Counted from the stretch's first letter, positions 1 to 6,659 are shown. The stretch is 19,227 bases of DNA from an uncultured Candidatus Melainabacteria bacterium (GCA_934754425.1 CAKVIN010000027.1:1-19227), one strand, 5' to 3'. Numbers and translations: made by a program. Notes: generated from the sequence alone by a model not told the origin.

Positions 1-38
1 TTTTATACTCTCTCTTAATATCCTCGTGTTTATTTAAT

Positions 39-72
39 GTTTGCCATTTTCAAAACGGCAAACTTTTCTTTT
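39..72 (+). terminator. Rho-independent terminator of a gene left of the window
   Basis: The stem GTTTGCC (39-45) pairs with GGCAAAC (57-63), and an inner TTTT/AAAA pair extends it. TTTTCTTTT follows on the plus strand. A second hairpin, AACTTTTC/GAAAAGTT, starts at 61. No gene is visible between 1 and 39, so the terminated gene must lie upstream of the window. Confidence 0.65.
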
Positions 73-294
73 ATAGAAAAGTTTATTAATAAGGTAAATA
101 AGTATATATGTCTTAATGCAATTGAACACTTGGTACAAGATTAAAGTATCTTTTGAGATGGAGATGACATTTTATTTATTTAACTTTATCCAAATATGAC
201 ATATTGTTATTGCATTCTTATAAAATAGTTAAATCAAACGCAAGATTTATATGTTCGTGATAATATTAAATCAAGCGAGCAATAGGAGTTTTGA

Positions 295-450
295 ATGGCA
301 TTTAATGAAGATACACGTGTAAAAATACCAGCAATAATTACATTAACAAGGCTAGGTTACAAGTAACTTTCATTAAAGAATGCCAAATAGGACATAGAAA
401 CAAATATTTTCCCTGATATATTTTCTCAAAGCATCAAGAAAATCAATAAA
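295..450 (+). pseudogene. hsdR: Decayed N-terminus of type I restriction endonuclease subunit R (HsdR)
   Basis: The reading frame starts at ATG 295, 5 nt after an AGGAG Shine-Dalgarno. It opens MAFNEDTRVKIPAI, then LTRLGYK, stop TAA (364-366), LSLKNAK, stop TAG (388-390), then DIETNIFPDIF and SIKKIN. From memory this matches the usual HsdR N-terminus (NEDTRVKIPAI..LTRLGY-YLSLK...WD..TNIF.DIF..SIKKIN). The stops fall where the family has Tyr and Trp, so each looks like a point mutation. Similarity ends near 450. The roughly 1000-residue remainder (nuclease, helicase) is absent. Just upstream, a frame ending VRDNIKSSEQ with stop TAG at 283-285 could be an HsdS C-terminus, since hsdS often precedes hsdR, but this is weak. 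The gene is non-functional. Confidence 0.8.
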
Positions 451-452
451 GA

Positions 453-511
453 TAAATATTTACAAAATAACGAATTCCCATTTATTTCTTTACCACATTT
501 TTGTAATACAT
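453..511 (-). pseudogene. Frameshifted zinc-ribbon protein start (remnant)
   Basis: On the minus strand an AAGGAAG Shine-Dalgarno precedes ATG at 511. The frame begins MYYK and soon stops. Adding one base restores KCGKEINGNSLFCKY, which looks like an N-terminal zinc ribbon of the CxKCGKEI..NSxFCxxCG type. Two of the four expected cysteines are missing (Tyr at the first, Leu at the last). The remnant abuts the point where hsdR similarity ends, so the junction is probably a deletion between two dead genes. The stretch is short, so composition-driven similarity cannot be excluded. Confidence 0.3.
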
Positions 512-582
512 AGTAACTTCCTTATAATAAATTAACTTTCACTTCTTGAAAAGACCATAAATTTGTACCGAAAGAGTAACAT

Positions 583-611
583 AAAAAAACTCTCCTAAGA
601 GAGTTTTTTTA
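583..611 (-). terminator. Terminator of tRNA-Arg, symmetric hairpin
   Basis: The stem ACTCTC (589-594) pairs with GAGAGT (599-604) around loop CTAA. An A-run (583-589) precedes it and a T-run (604-610) follows, so it could stop transcription on either strand. It lies directly 3' of the minus-strand tRNA-Arg. Confidence 0.75.
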
Positions 612-613
612 TT

Positions 614-687
<74 letters not shown>

Positions 688-709
688 TAATCTTATTTCT
701 AACATTACT

Positions 710-738
710 ACTATATCAACAATATATTTTTTTTTCAA
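710..738 (-). promoter_or_regulatory. Sigma-70-type promoter of tRNA-Arg
   Basis: On the minus strand, TTGAAA (738-733), a 17-nt spacer, then TATAGT (715-710). The predicted start, near 703, is about 16 nt before the tRNA 5' end. Confidence 0.7.
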
Positions 739-748
739 GAGGGTATAT

Positions 749-954
749 TTGTTTACTTAAATCTAAAAAATATAAAGTTTTGTAACAATATATACAAATT
801 AGTGCAATTTTATACAAAAGAAATACTTTATATATATGTCAAAACGAAACACATAACACAAACCTTTCATACAACCTACACACTAACCTTCTACACATGA
901 GGAATTAATGAAAAAAAATTCCGAATCCTTTCTTAAATGAAAGGATTTTTTTTG
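749..954 (+). ncRNA. Candidate small RNA or leader with a 10-codon ORF
   Basis: A weak promoter, TTGTTT (749-754), 16 nt, TATAAA (771-776), is followed by a stretch with no G at all from 847 to 898 (52 nt, A/C-rich and presumably unstructured). Next come a GAGGA Shine-Dalgarno and a mini-ORF at 908-940 reading MKKNSESFLK. The ORF runs into a strong terminator (924-954), so its stop lies at the start of the 3' arm. A second AT-rich promoter-like stretch lies around 825-838. No downstream gene is read from this leader, so an independent sRNA or a small peptide mRNA fits better than attenuation. Neither is shown by the sequence alone. Confidence 0.35.
924..954 (+). terminator. Strong rho-independent terminator
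   Basis: AATCCTTTC (924-932) pairs with GAAAGGATT (939-947) around loop TTAAAT, followed by a T-run (946-953). An A-run at 911-918 gives some potential on the minus strand as well. Confidence 0.8.
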
Positions 955-955
955 T

Positions 956-1027
956 GCTACGCACGTAGACAAAACTGTCGGTTGCTTGGTGAAAACGACA
1001 AAGCTAACTTCTGAACGAAGCTACAGG
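956..1027 (-). repeat. Diverged copy of the dispersed GGAGCCGACC repeat
   Basis: The reverse complement reads CCTGTAGCTTCGTTCAG, then TTTGTCGTTTTCACCAAGC, AACCGAC and TGTCTACGTGCG. The same blocks occur in the same order in the tandem repeats at 7455-7896 (CCTGTAAGCTTTATTCTG, TTTTGTAGTTTTATCAAGG, AGCCGACC, TGTCTACGTGCG). It is therefore a single, more diverged, inverted member of that family, lying between a terminator and the tRNA-Gln promoter. Confidence 0.7.
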
Positions 1028-1067
1028 TTATTTCCATTAATCAAAAATAAAATTTTAAATAAATCTC

Positions 1068-1098
1068 TTGACTTTTTTTATTGATATAATATTATAAT
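1068..1098 (+). promoter_or_regulatory. Promoter of tRNA-Gln
   Basis: TTGACT (1068-1073) precedes two possible -10 boxes: TATAAT at 1085-1090, an extended -10 (TGATATAAT), and TATAAT at 1093-1098 (19-nt spacer). Starts near 1097 or 1105 fall just before the tRNA at 1107. Confidence 0.65.
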
Positions 1099-1106
1099 TA
1101 ATGTGA

Positions 1107-1182
1107 TGGGACGTCGCCAAGTGGTAAGGCAGCTGGTTTTGGTCCAGCCATCTCGGAGGTTCGAATCCTTCCGTCCCAGCCA
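1107..1182 (+). tRNA. tRNA-Gln, anticodon TTG
   Basis: The acceptor stem TGGGACG pairs with CGTCCCA, the discriminator is G, and CCA is encoded (1180-1182). The anticodon stem GCTGG/CCAGC encloses loop TTTTGGT, giving anticodon TTG. The T-arm carries GGTTCGAATCC. Its length is 76 nt with CCA. It has its own promoter and terminator. Encoded CCA here contrasts with tRNA-Arg at 614-687, where it is absent. Confidence 0.95.
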
Positions 1183-1186
1183 ATTA

Positions 1187-1214
1187 AAAGACTCTCATAA
1201 GAGGGTCTTTTTTT
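1187..1214 (+). terminator. Terminator of tRNA-Gln
   Basis: AAAGACTCTC (1187-1196) pairs with GAGGGTCTTT (1201-1210) with one G-T wobble and loop ATAA. A T-run continues to 1214. Confidence 0.85.
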
Positions 1215-1336
1215 ATTTGTCATGATTTTATTTCAACCAATTTGCAATTTTACTAAAAATAATACTGAGGGAAAACCGATCAGAACTTGTTATTGTTTCT
1301 AATTTTATTATAATGAATAATAAAATTATCAAATTA

Positions 1337-1345
1337 TGATATACT
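1337..1345 (+). promoter_or_regulatory. Extended -10 promoter of the small hydrophobic peptide gene
   Basis: TGATATACT matches the extended -10 form TGnTATAAT and gives a start near 1351-1352. The -35 region is poor. A second promoter, TTGTTA (1287-1292), 16 nt, TATAAT (1309-1314), lies upstream with a start near 1321. The transcript would run about 70-100 nt before the peptide start codon. Confidence 0.55.
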
Positions 1346-1419
1346 GAAAAAGTAGGCGGCCAAGTCATCTCCTATATGCACGACAAACTTCTTCTGAAAC
1401 AAGGTGTAGGAAGGAGGTG

Positions 1420-1500
1420 ATGTATATAAGAATACAAATAATAAAAGCCATTATCATTGCAGTGATAACGACTCTTAAAATTATTTTGTTGTTCTTATAG
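1420..1500 (+). CDS. 26-residue hydrophobic membrane peptide, candidate type I toxin
   Basis: The peptide starts MYIRIQIIK and ends KIILLFL. Between them is an Ile/Ala/Val-rich core with one internal Lys, long enough for a single membrane helix. The Shine-Dalgarno AAGGAGGTGATG (1411-1422) matches 11 of 12 bases of the usual complement of the 16S 3' end and runs into the ATG, leaving only 2 nt of spacing after GGAGG. A GTG start at 1417 is less likely. The mRNA has its own promoter (1337-1345) and terminator (1498-1543). A strong promoter on the opposite strand (1545-1573) fires an antisense RNA back over the coding region. Short hydrophobic peptide, overlapping antisense RNA and long-range mRNA pairing together resemble type I toxins such as Fst, TxpA/BsrG, Hok or AapA. 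No family match is claimed and toxicity is inferred. Confidence 0.6.
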   Translation: MYIRIQIIKAIIIAVITTLKIILLFL

Positions 1501-1538
1501 GGTCTGAAACATGGTATCTCACTGGATACCCTCCCTAC
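1438..1538 (-). ncRNA. Candidate antisense RNA antitoxin, about 100 nt
   Basis: Predicted to start near 1538, 7 nt after the TATAAT of the minus-strand promoter, with GTAGGGAGGG at its 5' end. It would be complementary to the 3' UTR and roughly the last two thirds of the peptide ORF. A likely end is the hairpin TTATCA/TGATAA (stem 1451-1456 with 1463-1468, loop of 6), followed on the minus strand by GGCTTTTATTATTT. The stem is AT-rich and short, so the 3' end is the least certain part. Size and position fit cis-encoded type I antitoxins. Confidence 0.5.
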
Positions 1539-1543
1539 TTTTT
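1498..1543 (+). terminator. Two-part terminator of the peptide mRNA
   Basis: The inner stem is GGTATC (1513-1518) with GATACC (1525-1530). The outer stem is TAGGG (1498-1502, including the stop codon) with CCCTA (1533-1537), followed by CTTTTT. The 3' arm can instead pair with the Shine-Dalgarno region: GTAGGAAGG (1406-1414) with CCTCCCTAC (1530-1538), 8 of 9 positions. It can also pair with the 5' end: AAAAAGTAGG (1347-1356) with CCTACTTTTT (1534-1543), 10 of 10. Confidence 0.6.
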
Positions 1544-1544
1544 A

Positions 1545-1573
1545 ATTATAAATTATTGCTAGTAATTTTTCAA
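1545..1573 (-). promoter_or_regulatory. Near-consensus promoter of the antisense RNA
   Basis: On the minus strand, TTGAAA (1573-1568), exactly 17 nt, then TATAAT (1550-1545). It is among the best-matching promoters in the window and points into the 3' end of the small peptide gene, with no other minus-strand gene downstream before tRNA-Arg. Confidence 0.7.
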
Positions 1574-1708
1574 GTGTATAAAGACTTATGCGCAATATTT
1601 ATTAAAATATTTCATTTTTGAAATTGTAATATTGTTTAAATTTTCATTATTTATACGTTGTTTTTGTACCTTTATTAAATTATATATATCAACAAAATTT
1701 TAAAATAT

Positions 1709-1740
1709 TTGAAATGTATAAAATATTTGTGTAATATAAT
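1709..1740 (+). promoter_or_regulatory. Possible promoter of ctpA
   Basis: TTGAAA (1709-1714) is followed by TAATAT (1732-1737, 17-nt spacer) or the better box TATAAT (1735-1740, 20-nt spacer). The sequence from 1574 to 1708 is AT-rich and I see nothing else in it. Confidence 0.4.
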
Positions 1741-1776
1741 ATAGAAGGCGCTTTTTGCAAAAGAGGAGTGTAGTTT

Positions 1777-2967
1777 ATGAAAAGATTAGCTAGTACTATA
1801 TTAATGACAGCTGTTTTGATGGGTATAGGTACAGCCTATGCAGCTTCACCAGCTGAAATGTACGATGATGTATGGAAAATTGTTAATAAAAAATATTATG
1901 ACCCGTCAAATAATTCACAAGACTGGGCACGTTGGAGATATCGTTACGAAAACAGACTTAAAACAAAAGAAGATGCTTATGTAGCAATAGAAACAATGCT
2001 TTCTAGTTTAAATGACCCATATACGAGATTTTTAGACCCTAAAGAATTTTCTGAGGAAACTCAATCAATCAAAGGTTCTCTTAAAGGTATCGGTACGCAG
2101 ATTGGAATTAGAGATGGTGAATTGGTAATTATTGCACCTTTAGAAGATTCTCCTGCTGAAAGAGCTGGACTGCTTGCTGATGATAGAATTCTTGAAATAA
2201 ACGGCGAAAGCACAAAAGGTATTAATATTGATGCTGCTGCCGACAAAATCAGAGGAGAAAAAGGAACTACGGTTACTTTACTTATTCAAAGAAAAGGTGT
2301 TCCAAACAAATTATACAGCGTAGTCAGAGACGAAATTGAAGTAAAATCTGTTTCTTGCAAACCACCTTTTGAAACTGAAATACCAAACGATATTCAATAT
2401 ATACGTTTAAGTTCTTTTATTAGTAAAAATGCTGCCGGTGAAATTGAATCAATTTTAAATAATTCAAGTCACGTAAAAGGATACATTATCGATTTGCGTT
2501 CAAACCCGGGGGGACTTTTAACTAACGCAATTTACATTTCTGACATGTTATTACGTGGTGGTATTATTGTAAGTACCGTTGATAGAGATTGCTATAAGAC
2601 AACAACAAGAGCACGAACTCAACAAGTTACTAATAAGCCTATTGTTGTATTGATTAACAAAGGTTCCGCTTCTGCAAGCGAAATTCTTAGTGGTGCACTA
2701 AAAGATAATCATAGAGCTACAATCGTAGGCGAACAATCTTTCGGAAAAGGTCTGGTACAAGAAATCAACAGATTACCTGACGAAGCAGGCATGAATATTA
2801 CTATCCAAAGATATTTAACACCATCCGGAACTGATATTCATAAAAAAGGTATAACTCCTGATGTTGTGGTAGAATTAACACAAGAGGACGCAGAAGCTAA
2901 AAATGACGTTCAGTTAAAAAAAGCGATTGAAGTATTGGAAAAAATGACATGTCTGGTTCAGGGATAA
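1777..2967 (+). CDS. ctpA: S41 C-terminal processing peptidase (CtpA/Prc family)
   Basis: This exported serine protease cleaves near protein C-termini using a Ser/Lys dyad. Residues 1-22 form a Sec signal peptide ending AYA before Ala23. A PDZ domain covers about 95-180. The S41 core follows, with RSNPGG (241-246), nucleophile Ser299 in GSASASEI, and Lys324 in SFGKG exactly 25 residues later. Gln328 sits at the usual Lys+4 position. At 396 residues it has normal length. The start follows a GAGGAG Shine-Dalgarno. Its end overlaps recJ by 19 nt, which suggests translational coupling. In cyanobacteria CtpA matures photosystem II protein D1. Nothing photosynthetic is present here, so a cell-envelope substrate is more likely. 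The catalytic motifs are intact. Confidence 0.93.
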   Translation: MKRLASTILMTAVLMGIGTAYAASPAEMYDDVWKIVNKKYYDPSNNSQDWARWRYRYENRLKTKEDAYVAIETMLSSLNDPYTRFLDPKEFSEETQSIKGSLKGIGTQIGIRDGELVIIAPLEDSPAERAGLLADDRILEINGESTKGINIDAAADKIRGEKGTTVTLLIQRKGVPNKLYSVVRDEIEVKSVSCKPPFETEIPNDIQYIRLSSFISKNAAGEIESILNNSSHVKGYIIDLRSNPGGLLTNAIYISDMLLRGGIIVSTVDRDCYKTTTRARTQQVTNKPIVVLINKGSASASEILSGALKDNHRATIVGEQSFGKGLVQEINRLPDEAGMNITIQRYLTPSGTDIHKKGITPDVVVELTQEDAEAKNDVQLKKAIEVLEKMTCLVQG

Positions 2968-5309
2968 AAAAAGAATGGATAATTGAAGGTAAAAATTCAC
3001 CTTCAGCAACTCATAGCAGTCAAGCTATAATAGATACATTATTAAAAGTTAGGGGCATTACAACCGAAGAGGCAAAAAAGGATTTCCTTAATCCTCTAGG
3101 GATAACGCTAATGCACCCTAACGCTTTTTGTGACATGCAAAAAGCAGTTGATAGAATTGTAAAAGCCATAGATGAAAAGGAAAATATTCTTGTCTATGGT
3201 GACTTTGATGCCGATGGTGTTACCTCAACTTCTGTTCTTATGAAAACATTTGCTTACCTTGGTGCAAATGTAGATTACTATATTCCGGATAGAGAATCCG
3301 AAGGGCATGGACTTAATACAAAAGCTCTTGTACAACTTCTTACAAAAAAGAAGCCAAAACTCGTTATAACAGTTGATAATGGTATAAGTAGTGTAGAAGA
3401 GGTTAAATTTATAAATAGTTTTGGTCGTGATGTCATTATCACAGACCACCACGAAGCACCGGATGAAATGCCGCCTGCACTCGCTATAATTAATCCGAAA
3501 GCTATGAACGCACTTGATGAAAAACTAACTTCAACTCAGATTGAGTACTTGACCTCTTTAGCCGGAGTTGGTGTAGCATTTAAGCTTGCTCAAGGTGTAT
3601 TGGAAAGATATAATAAAATCGACTACTCTTACGAATTACTTCCATTTGTGACAGTCGGAACGATTGCTGATTTAGTGCCGCTTATCGGTGAAAACAGATA
3701 CTTTGTAACAAAAGGACTTGAACTAATTGCAGCCGGAAAACATTATGGCATAAAACGTATGCTTGACGTAGCCGGTGTCGGAACAGATAACGGATTAACA
3801 GCTGAACAAATTGCCTTCACTGTTGCCCCTAGAATTAATGCTTCCGGAAGAATTGACACTGTTGATTCTGCAATAAAAGTAATGATTTCTGAAAATAAGC
3901 AAGAAATCGAAATGGCAATAATTTCGTTAGAAAACTTTAATAAATTAAGACAGGAAATGTGTGCCAATACATTTGCTGAAGCTGACGAAATCTGGAAAAA
4001 CTCCAGAAGTCGAGATAATGCAATTGTGCTTTTTTCAAAAGAATGGCATATTGGAATCATTGGCATTGTTGCTTCAAAGTTTGTTGAAAAATACTACAAG
4101 CCAACATTCATAATGAATTACAATGAAGAAACAAAAACATTCCGTTGTTCCGCTCGTGGTGTAAAAGAACTCAACCTTTATGACATAATTTCTAATATTT
4201 CTGAATATTTAGAAGGCTTTGGCGGACACCAAATGGCTGGAGGTTTTGCATTTTCAGAAGAAAAAGCTTCTTTTGAAACAATAAAAAAAGCACTTAACAA
4301 AACTGTTGATGAAATGCTGAACGGACAAAAGCTAAATCCATCAATTGATGTTGATATGGAATTATCTATTAGTGATGTTGATGTCGATTTAGTAGAAACA
4401 ATTTCACAATTGGAACCTTTTGGAATGTCAAACCCATCACCAACATTTGTCGTAAAAAATTTAGTTCTGAAACAGAAAAAACTTATGGGTTCGACTAAAG
4501 ATCACTTAAAATTAACAGTAGAAACTCCAAACGGAACTGTAGATTGTGTATGGTGGTCAAGAGGAGATATTCCGCTTATTCAAGGCGACAGACTGGATAT
4601 AGCGTTTGCTCCACAACTTAACACTTTCAATGGTGTAACTTCTGTTCAATTGATACTAAAAGATATTCATTCAGATGCTTTAGTTGAAGAAGAAACATCA
4701 AAACAAAAAGTTTACGACCATAGAAAGAAGACTAATATTTTAGCTCAGGTTAACGATTATATAAAAACATCAAAACATTCTATTTGCGCTTTTGTGGAAG
4801 ATAGAAGCATAATGGAAATGTTAAAACCGTTCAAAAACATTTGTGAGCATATAGTAAATAGAAATACTGCTCAAAAAAGTGATGTTTTAATGTTTTTTGA
4901 TTATCCGGCAGATGAAGACGTTATGCAACATTTAATATCAACTGTTTCTCCAGATTCAATTCATTATATGAATTACCAAAAAGGCAAGTATAATGAAGAA
5001 CTTTTATTAAAGACTTTTTCCGGCATGATAAGATACACTTGTAATACACTTGATGGAAATTTTAATATAGAAAGAGCTGCGTCAGCTTTAGGTATTACTG
5101 GAGATGTTGTAGAAACGGTTTTAGAAATGTTTGAAGATACGGGTATGATTAAGATTATAGAACGTGGAGAAGACAGTTTTAATATAGAATTTTTAGAATC
5201 GGTAGAGCTTTCAAAAGCCTTACATACCTTAAAATATGCAGAATTTGTTGAATTAATGAACACAGTTAATGACTACAAATATAAATTTATGACTATTAAT
5301 TTAGAATAA
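2949..5309 (+). CDS. recJ: Single-stranded-DNA-specific exonuclease RecJ
   Basis: RecJ degrades single-stranded DNA 5' to 3' in recombinational and mismatch repair. The DHH phosphoesterase motifs are present: DFDADG (85-90), VDN (142-144), TDHHE (165-169) and GTIADLV (237-243). RINASGRI (295-302) and the DHHA1 motif GGHQMAGG (425-432) follow. An OB-like region and a long C-terminal extension bring it to 786 residues, like Gram-positive RecJ and longer than the roughly 580-residue proteobacterial form. The first ATG in frame (2949) lies inside the ctpA end and has only a weak Shine-Dalgarno, so it probably depends on translation of ctpA. No terminator is evident before yebC. Confidence 0.95.
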   Translation: MSGSGIKKEWIIEGKNSPSATHSSQAIIDTLLKVRGITTEEAKKDFLNPLGITLMHPNAFCDMQKAVDRIVKAIDEKENILVYGDFDADGVTSTSVLMKTFAYLGANVDYYIPDRESEGHGLNTKALVQLLTKKKPKLVITVDNGISSVEEVKFINSFGRDVIITDHHEAPDEMPPALAIINPKAMNALDEKLTSTQIEYLTSLAGVGVAFKLAQGVLERYNKIDYSYELLPFVTVGTIADLVPLIGENRYFVTKGLELIAAGKHYGIKRMLDVAGVGTDNGLTAEQIAFTVAPRINASGRIDTVDSAIKVMISENKQEIEMAIISLENFNKLRQEMCANTFAEADEIWKNSRSRDNAIVLFSKEWHIGIIGIVASKFVEKYYKPTFIMNYNEETKTFRCSARGVKELNLYDIISNISEYLEGFGGHQMAGGFAFSEEKASFETIKKALNKTVDEMLNGQKLNPSIDVDMELSISDVDVDLVETISQLEPFGMSNPSPTFVVKNLVLKQKKLMGSTKDHLKLTVETPNGTVDCVWWSRGDIPLIQGDRLDIAFAPQLNTFNGVTSVQLILKDIHSDALVEEETSKQKVYDHRKKTNILAQVNDYIKTSKHSICAFVEDRSIMEMLKPFKNICEHIVNRNTAQKSDVLMFFDYPADEDVMQHLISTVSPDSIHYMNYQKGKYNEELLLKTFSGMIRYTCNTLDGNFNIERAASALGITGDVVETVLEMFEDTGMIKIIERGEDSFNIEFLESVELSKALHTLKYAEFVELMNTVNDYKYKFMTINLE

Positions 5310-5405
5310 TACTTTTTTGTAAACGCTTATTCAACTTTTGCTTGATATATTATACCCTTTAATGTATTATTGAAAAGCAGTAAACAGATTTATAAAGGGG
5401 ATATT

Positions 5406-6164
5406 ATGAGCGGACACTCAAAATGGTCAACAATTAAACATAAAAAGGCAAAAACAGACTCGCTTAGAGCAGCAGAATTCCAAAAATTTTCAAGAGAATT
5501 AATCGTTGCATCTAAACTTGGAGGTCCTGATCCTGCGGGTAACTTTAGACTTAGAACTGCTATTGAAAAAGCAAAAGCTGCCGGTTTACCTAACGATAAT
5601 ATTAAAAGAGCTATCGAAAAAGGTGCAGGTGCAGGTAATAACGAAAACTACGATGAAATGACTTATGAAGGATATGCAGCAGGCGGTGTTGCAGTTGTTA
5701 TTGAAGCAATGACTGATAACAAAAATAGAACAGCCGGCGACATCAGAAGTTATTTCACAAAATACAATGGTAATTTAGGCGAAACAGGTTGCGTAGGTTG
5801 GATGTTCGATAAAAAAGGTTGTATTACATTTAACAAAGATGATGTTGATTACGAAAAACTTTTTGAAGCAGCAATCAATCTTGATGCAGAAGATATTGTA
5901 GAAGAAGATGAGGAATACAAAGTTTATACAGCTTTTGAAAATCTTCAAACGATTACAGAAGGTTTAGAAAAAGAAGGTTTTAAATCTACTACAGCTGAAT
6001 TTACTCGTGTTCCACAAAACACAATAGAAGTTACCGATGAAAAAACAGCAATTAATATTATGCGTTTGCTAGGTAAATTGGAAGAACACGATGATGTTCA
6101 AAATGTTTACGCAAATTTTGATATTGATGATGATTTGATGGCTAAAATTGAAGAACAAATTTAA
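5406..6164 (+). CDS. yebC: YebC/PmpR (TACO1) family protein
   Basis: The protein starts MSGHSKWSTIKHKKA, the hallmark of the family. It also has PNDNIKRAIEKG and YEGYAAGGVAVVIEA, and is 252 residues long. ATG 5406 follows an AAAGGGGA Shine-Dalgarno. A longer frame from 5370 would add MKSSKQIYKGDI, which the family lacks. Members were described as DNA-binding transcription regulators (PmpR); more recent work on relatives links them to translation of proline-rich stretches. Which applies here is unknown. A lone extended -10 (TGATATATT, 5343-5351) upstream could give separate expression from recJ. Confidence 0.95.
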   Translation: MSGHSKWSTIKHKKAKTDSLRAAEFQKFSRELIVASKLGGPDPAGNFRLRTAIEKAKAAGLPNDNIKRAIEKGAGAGNNENYDEMTYEGYAAGGVAVVIEAMTDNKNRTAGDIRSYFTKYNGNLGETGCVGWMFDKKGCITFNKDDVDYEKLFEAAINLDAEDIVEEDEEYKVYTAFENLQTITEGLEKEGFKSTTAEFTRVPQNTIEVTDEKTAINIMRLLGKLEEHDDVQNVYANFDIDDDLMAKIEEQI

Positions 6165-6237
6165 TAATGGTAAAGCATAACAATTTGATTAAAGTTATGT
6201 AGTGTGATTAGTACATATAGGTAGGAGGAAATCAACT

Positions 6238-6573
6238 ATGATGAACATGATGAATATGATGAAACAAGCACAAAATATTCAAAAAAGATTGAAAGAAACT
6301 CAAGATGAGCTTAATAAAATGGATATATCCGGCGAAGCAGCAAACGGAGCGGTTAAAGTTATTTGTGACGGAAAAGGTTTGTTTAAATCAATCAAACTTT
6401 CTCCAGAAGCAATTAATCCGGAAAACCCATCTTCTGTTTCTGGTGACACTATCGAAATGTTAGAAGATATTATTACTGCAGCAATTAATCAAACTTCCGG
6501 AAAAGCAATCAAGGTTATGGAAGAAAAAATGAAAGCTGTAACCGGTGGAATTAGCATTCCTGGATTATTTTAA
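6238..6573 (+). CDS. ybaB: Nucleoid-associated protein, YbaB/EbfC family
   Basis: This is a small dimeric DNA-binding protein of 111 residues, the usual size. The family shape is visible: a Met-rich start, helix MKQAQNIQKRLKETQDELNKM, a sheet segment VKVICDGKGLFKSIKLS, and a C-terminal helix ending AVTGGISIPGLF. An AGGAGG Shine-Dalgarno lies 9 nt before ATG 6238. Several in-frame ATGs follow (MMNMMNMM), so the exact start is slightly open. It sits upstream of recR, the common ybaB-recR pairing. The dnaX that often precedes the pair is absent here, with yebC in its place. Confidence 0.93.
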   Translation: MMNMMNMMKQAQNIQKRLKETQDELNKMDISGEAANGAVKVICDGKGLFKSIKLSPEAINPENPSSVSGDTIEMLEDIITAAINQTSGKAIKVMEEKMKAVTGGISIPGLF

Positions 6574-6595
6574 TTTAATTAATACAGTATCATTA

Positions 6596-6653
6596 TTAAG
6601 TCGTTAAGTTTTTTAAAAACCTAACGACTTAACTACTTATCGACTTAGGGACT
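6596..6653. repeat. Octamer repeats forming an inverted repeat between ybaB and recR
   Basis: Two octamers (TTAAGTCG, TTAAGTTT; 6596-6611) are followed by A/C-rich sequence and four more of the opposite sense: TAACGACT, TAACTACT, TATCGACT, TAGGGACT (6622-6653). TTAAGTCGTTA (6596-6606) and TAACGACTTAA (6622-6632) form an 11-bp stem, extended inside by a T-run and an A-run. No T-run follows, so it is not a classic terminator. The AGGGA Shine-Dalgarno of recR lies inside the last octamer. Confidence 0.7.
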
Positions 6654-6659
6654 TGAACA

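Noticed and set aside
1..294. Clear hsdM or hsdS gene upstream of the hsdR remnant
   Set aside because: Only VRDNIKSSEQ before a stop at 283 is suggestive; the rest of 73-280 shows no readable frame, so no feature is called. I see nothing else in this stretch.
908..955. Classic amino-acid attenuator leader
   Set aside because: The mini-ORF has no run of one regulatory amino acid and no biosynthetic gene follows; the next gene is a tRNA with its own promoter.
2061..2246. Minus-strand frame inside ctpA, and similar frames inside recJ, dnaG and the YD-repeat gene
   Set aside because: They are shadows of strongly supported genes, with no start signals and biased residue make-up.
5370..5405. Longer N-terminus for yebC starting at 5370
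   Set aside because: It adds residues absent from the family, whereas MSGHSKW at 5406 is the family start and has a good Shine-Dalgarno directly before it.
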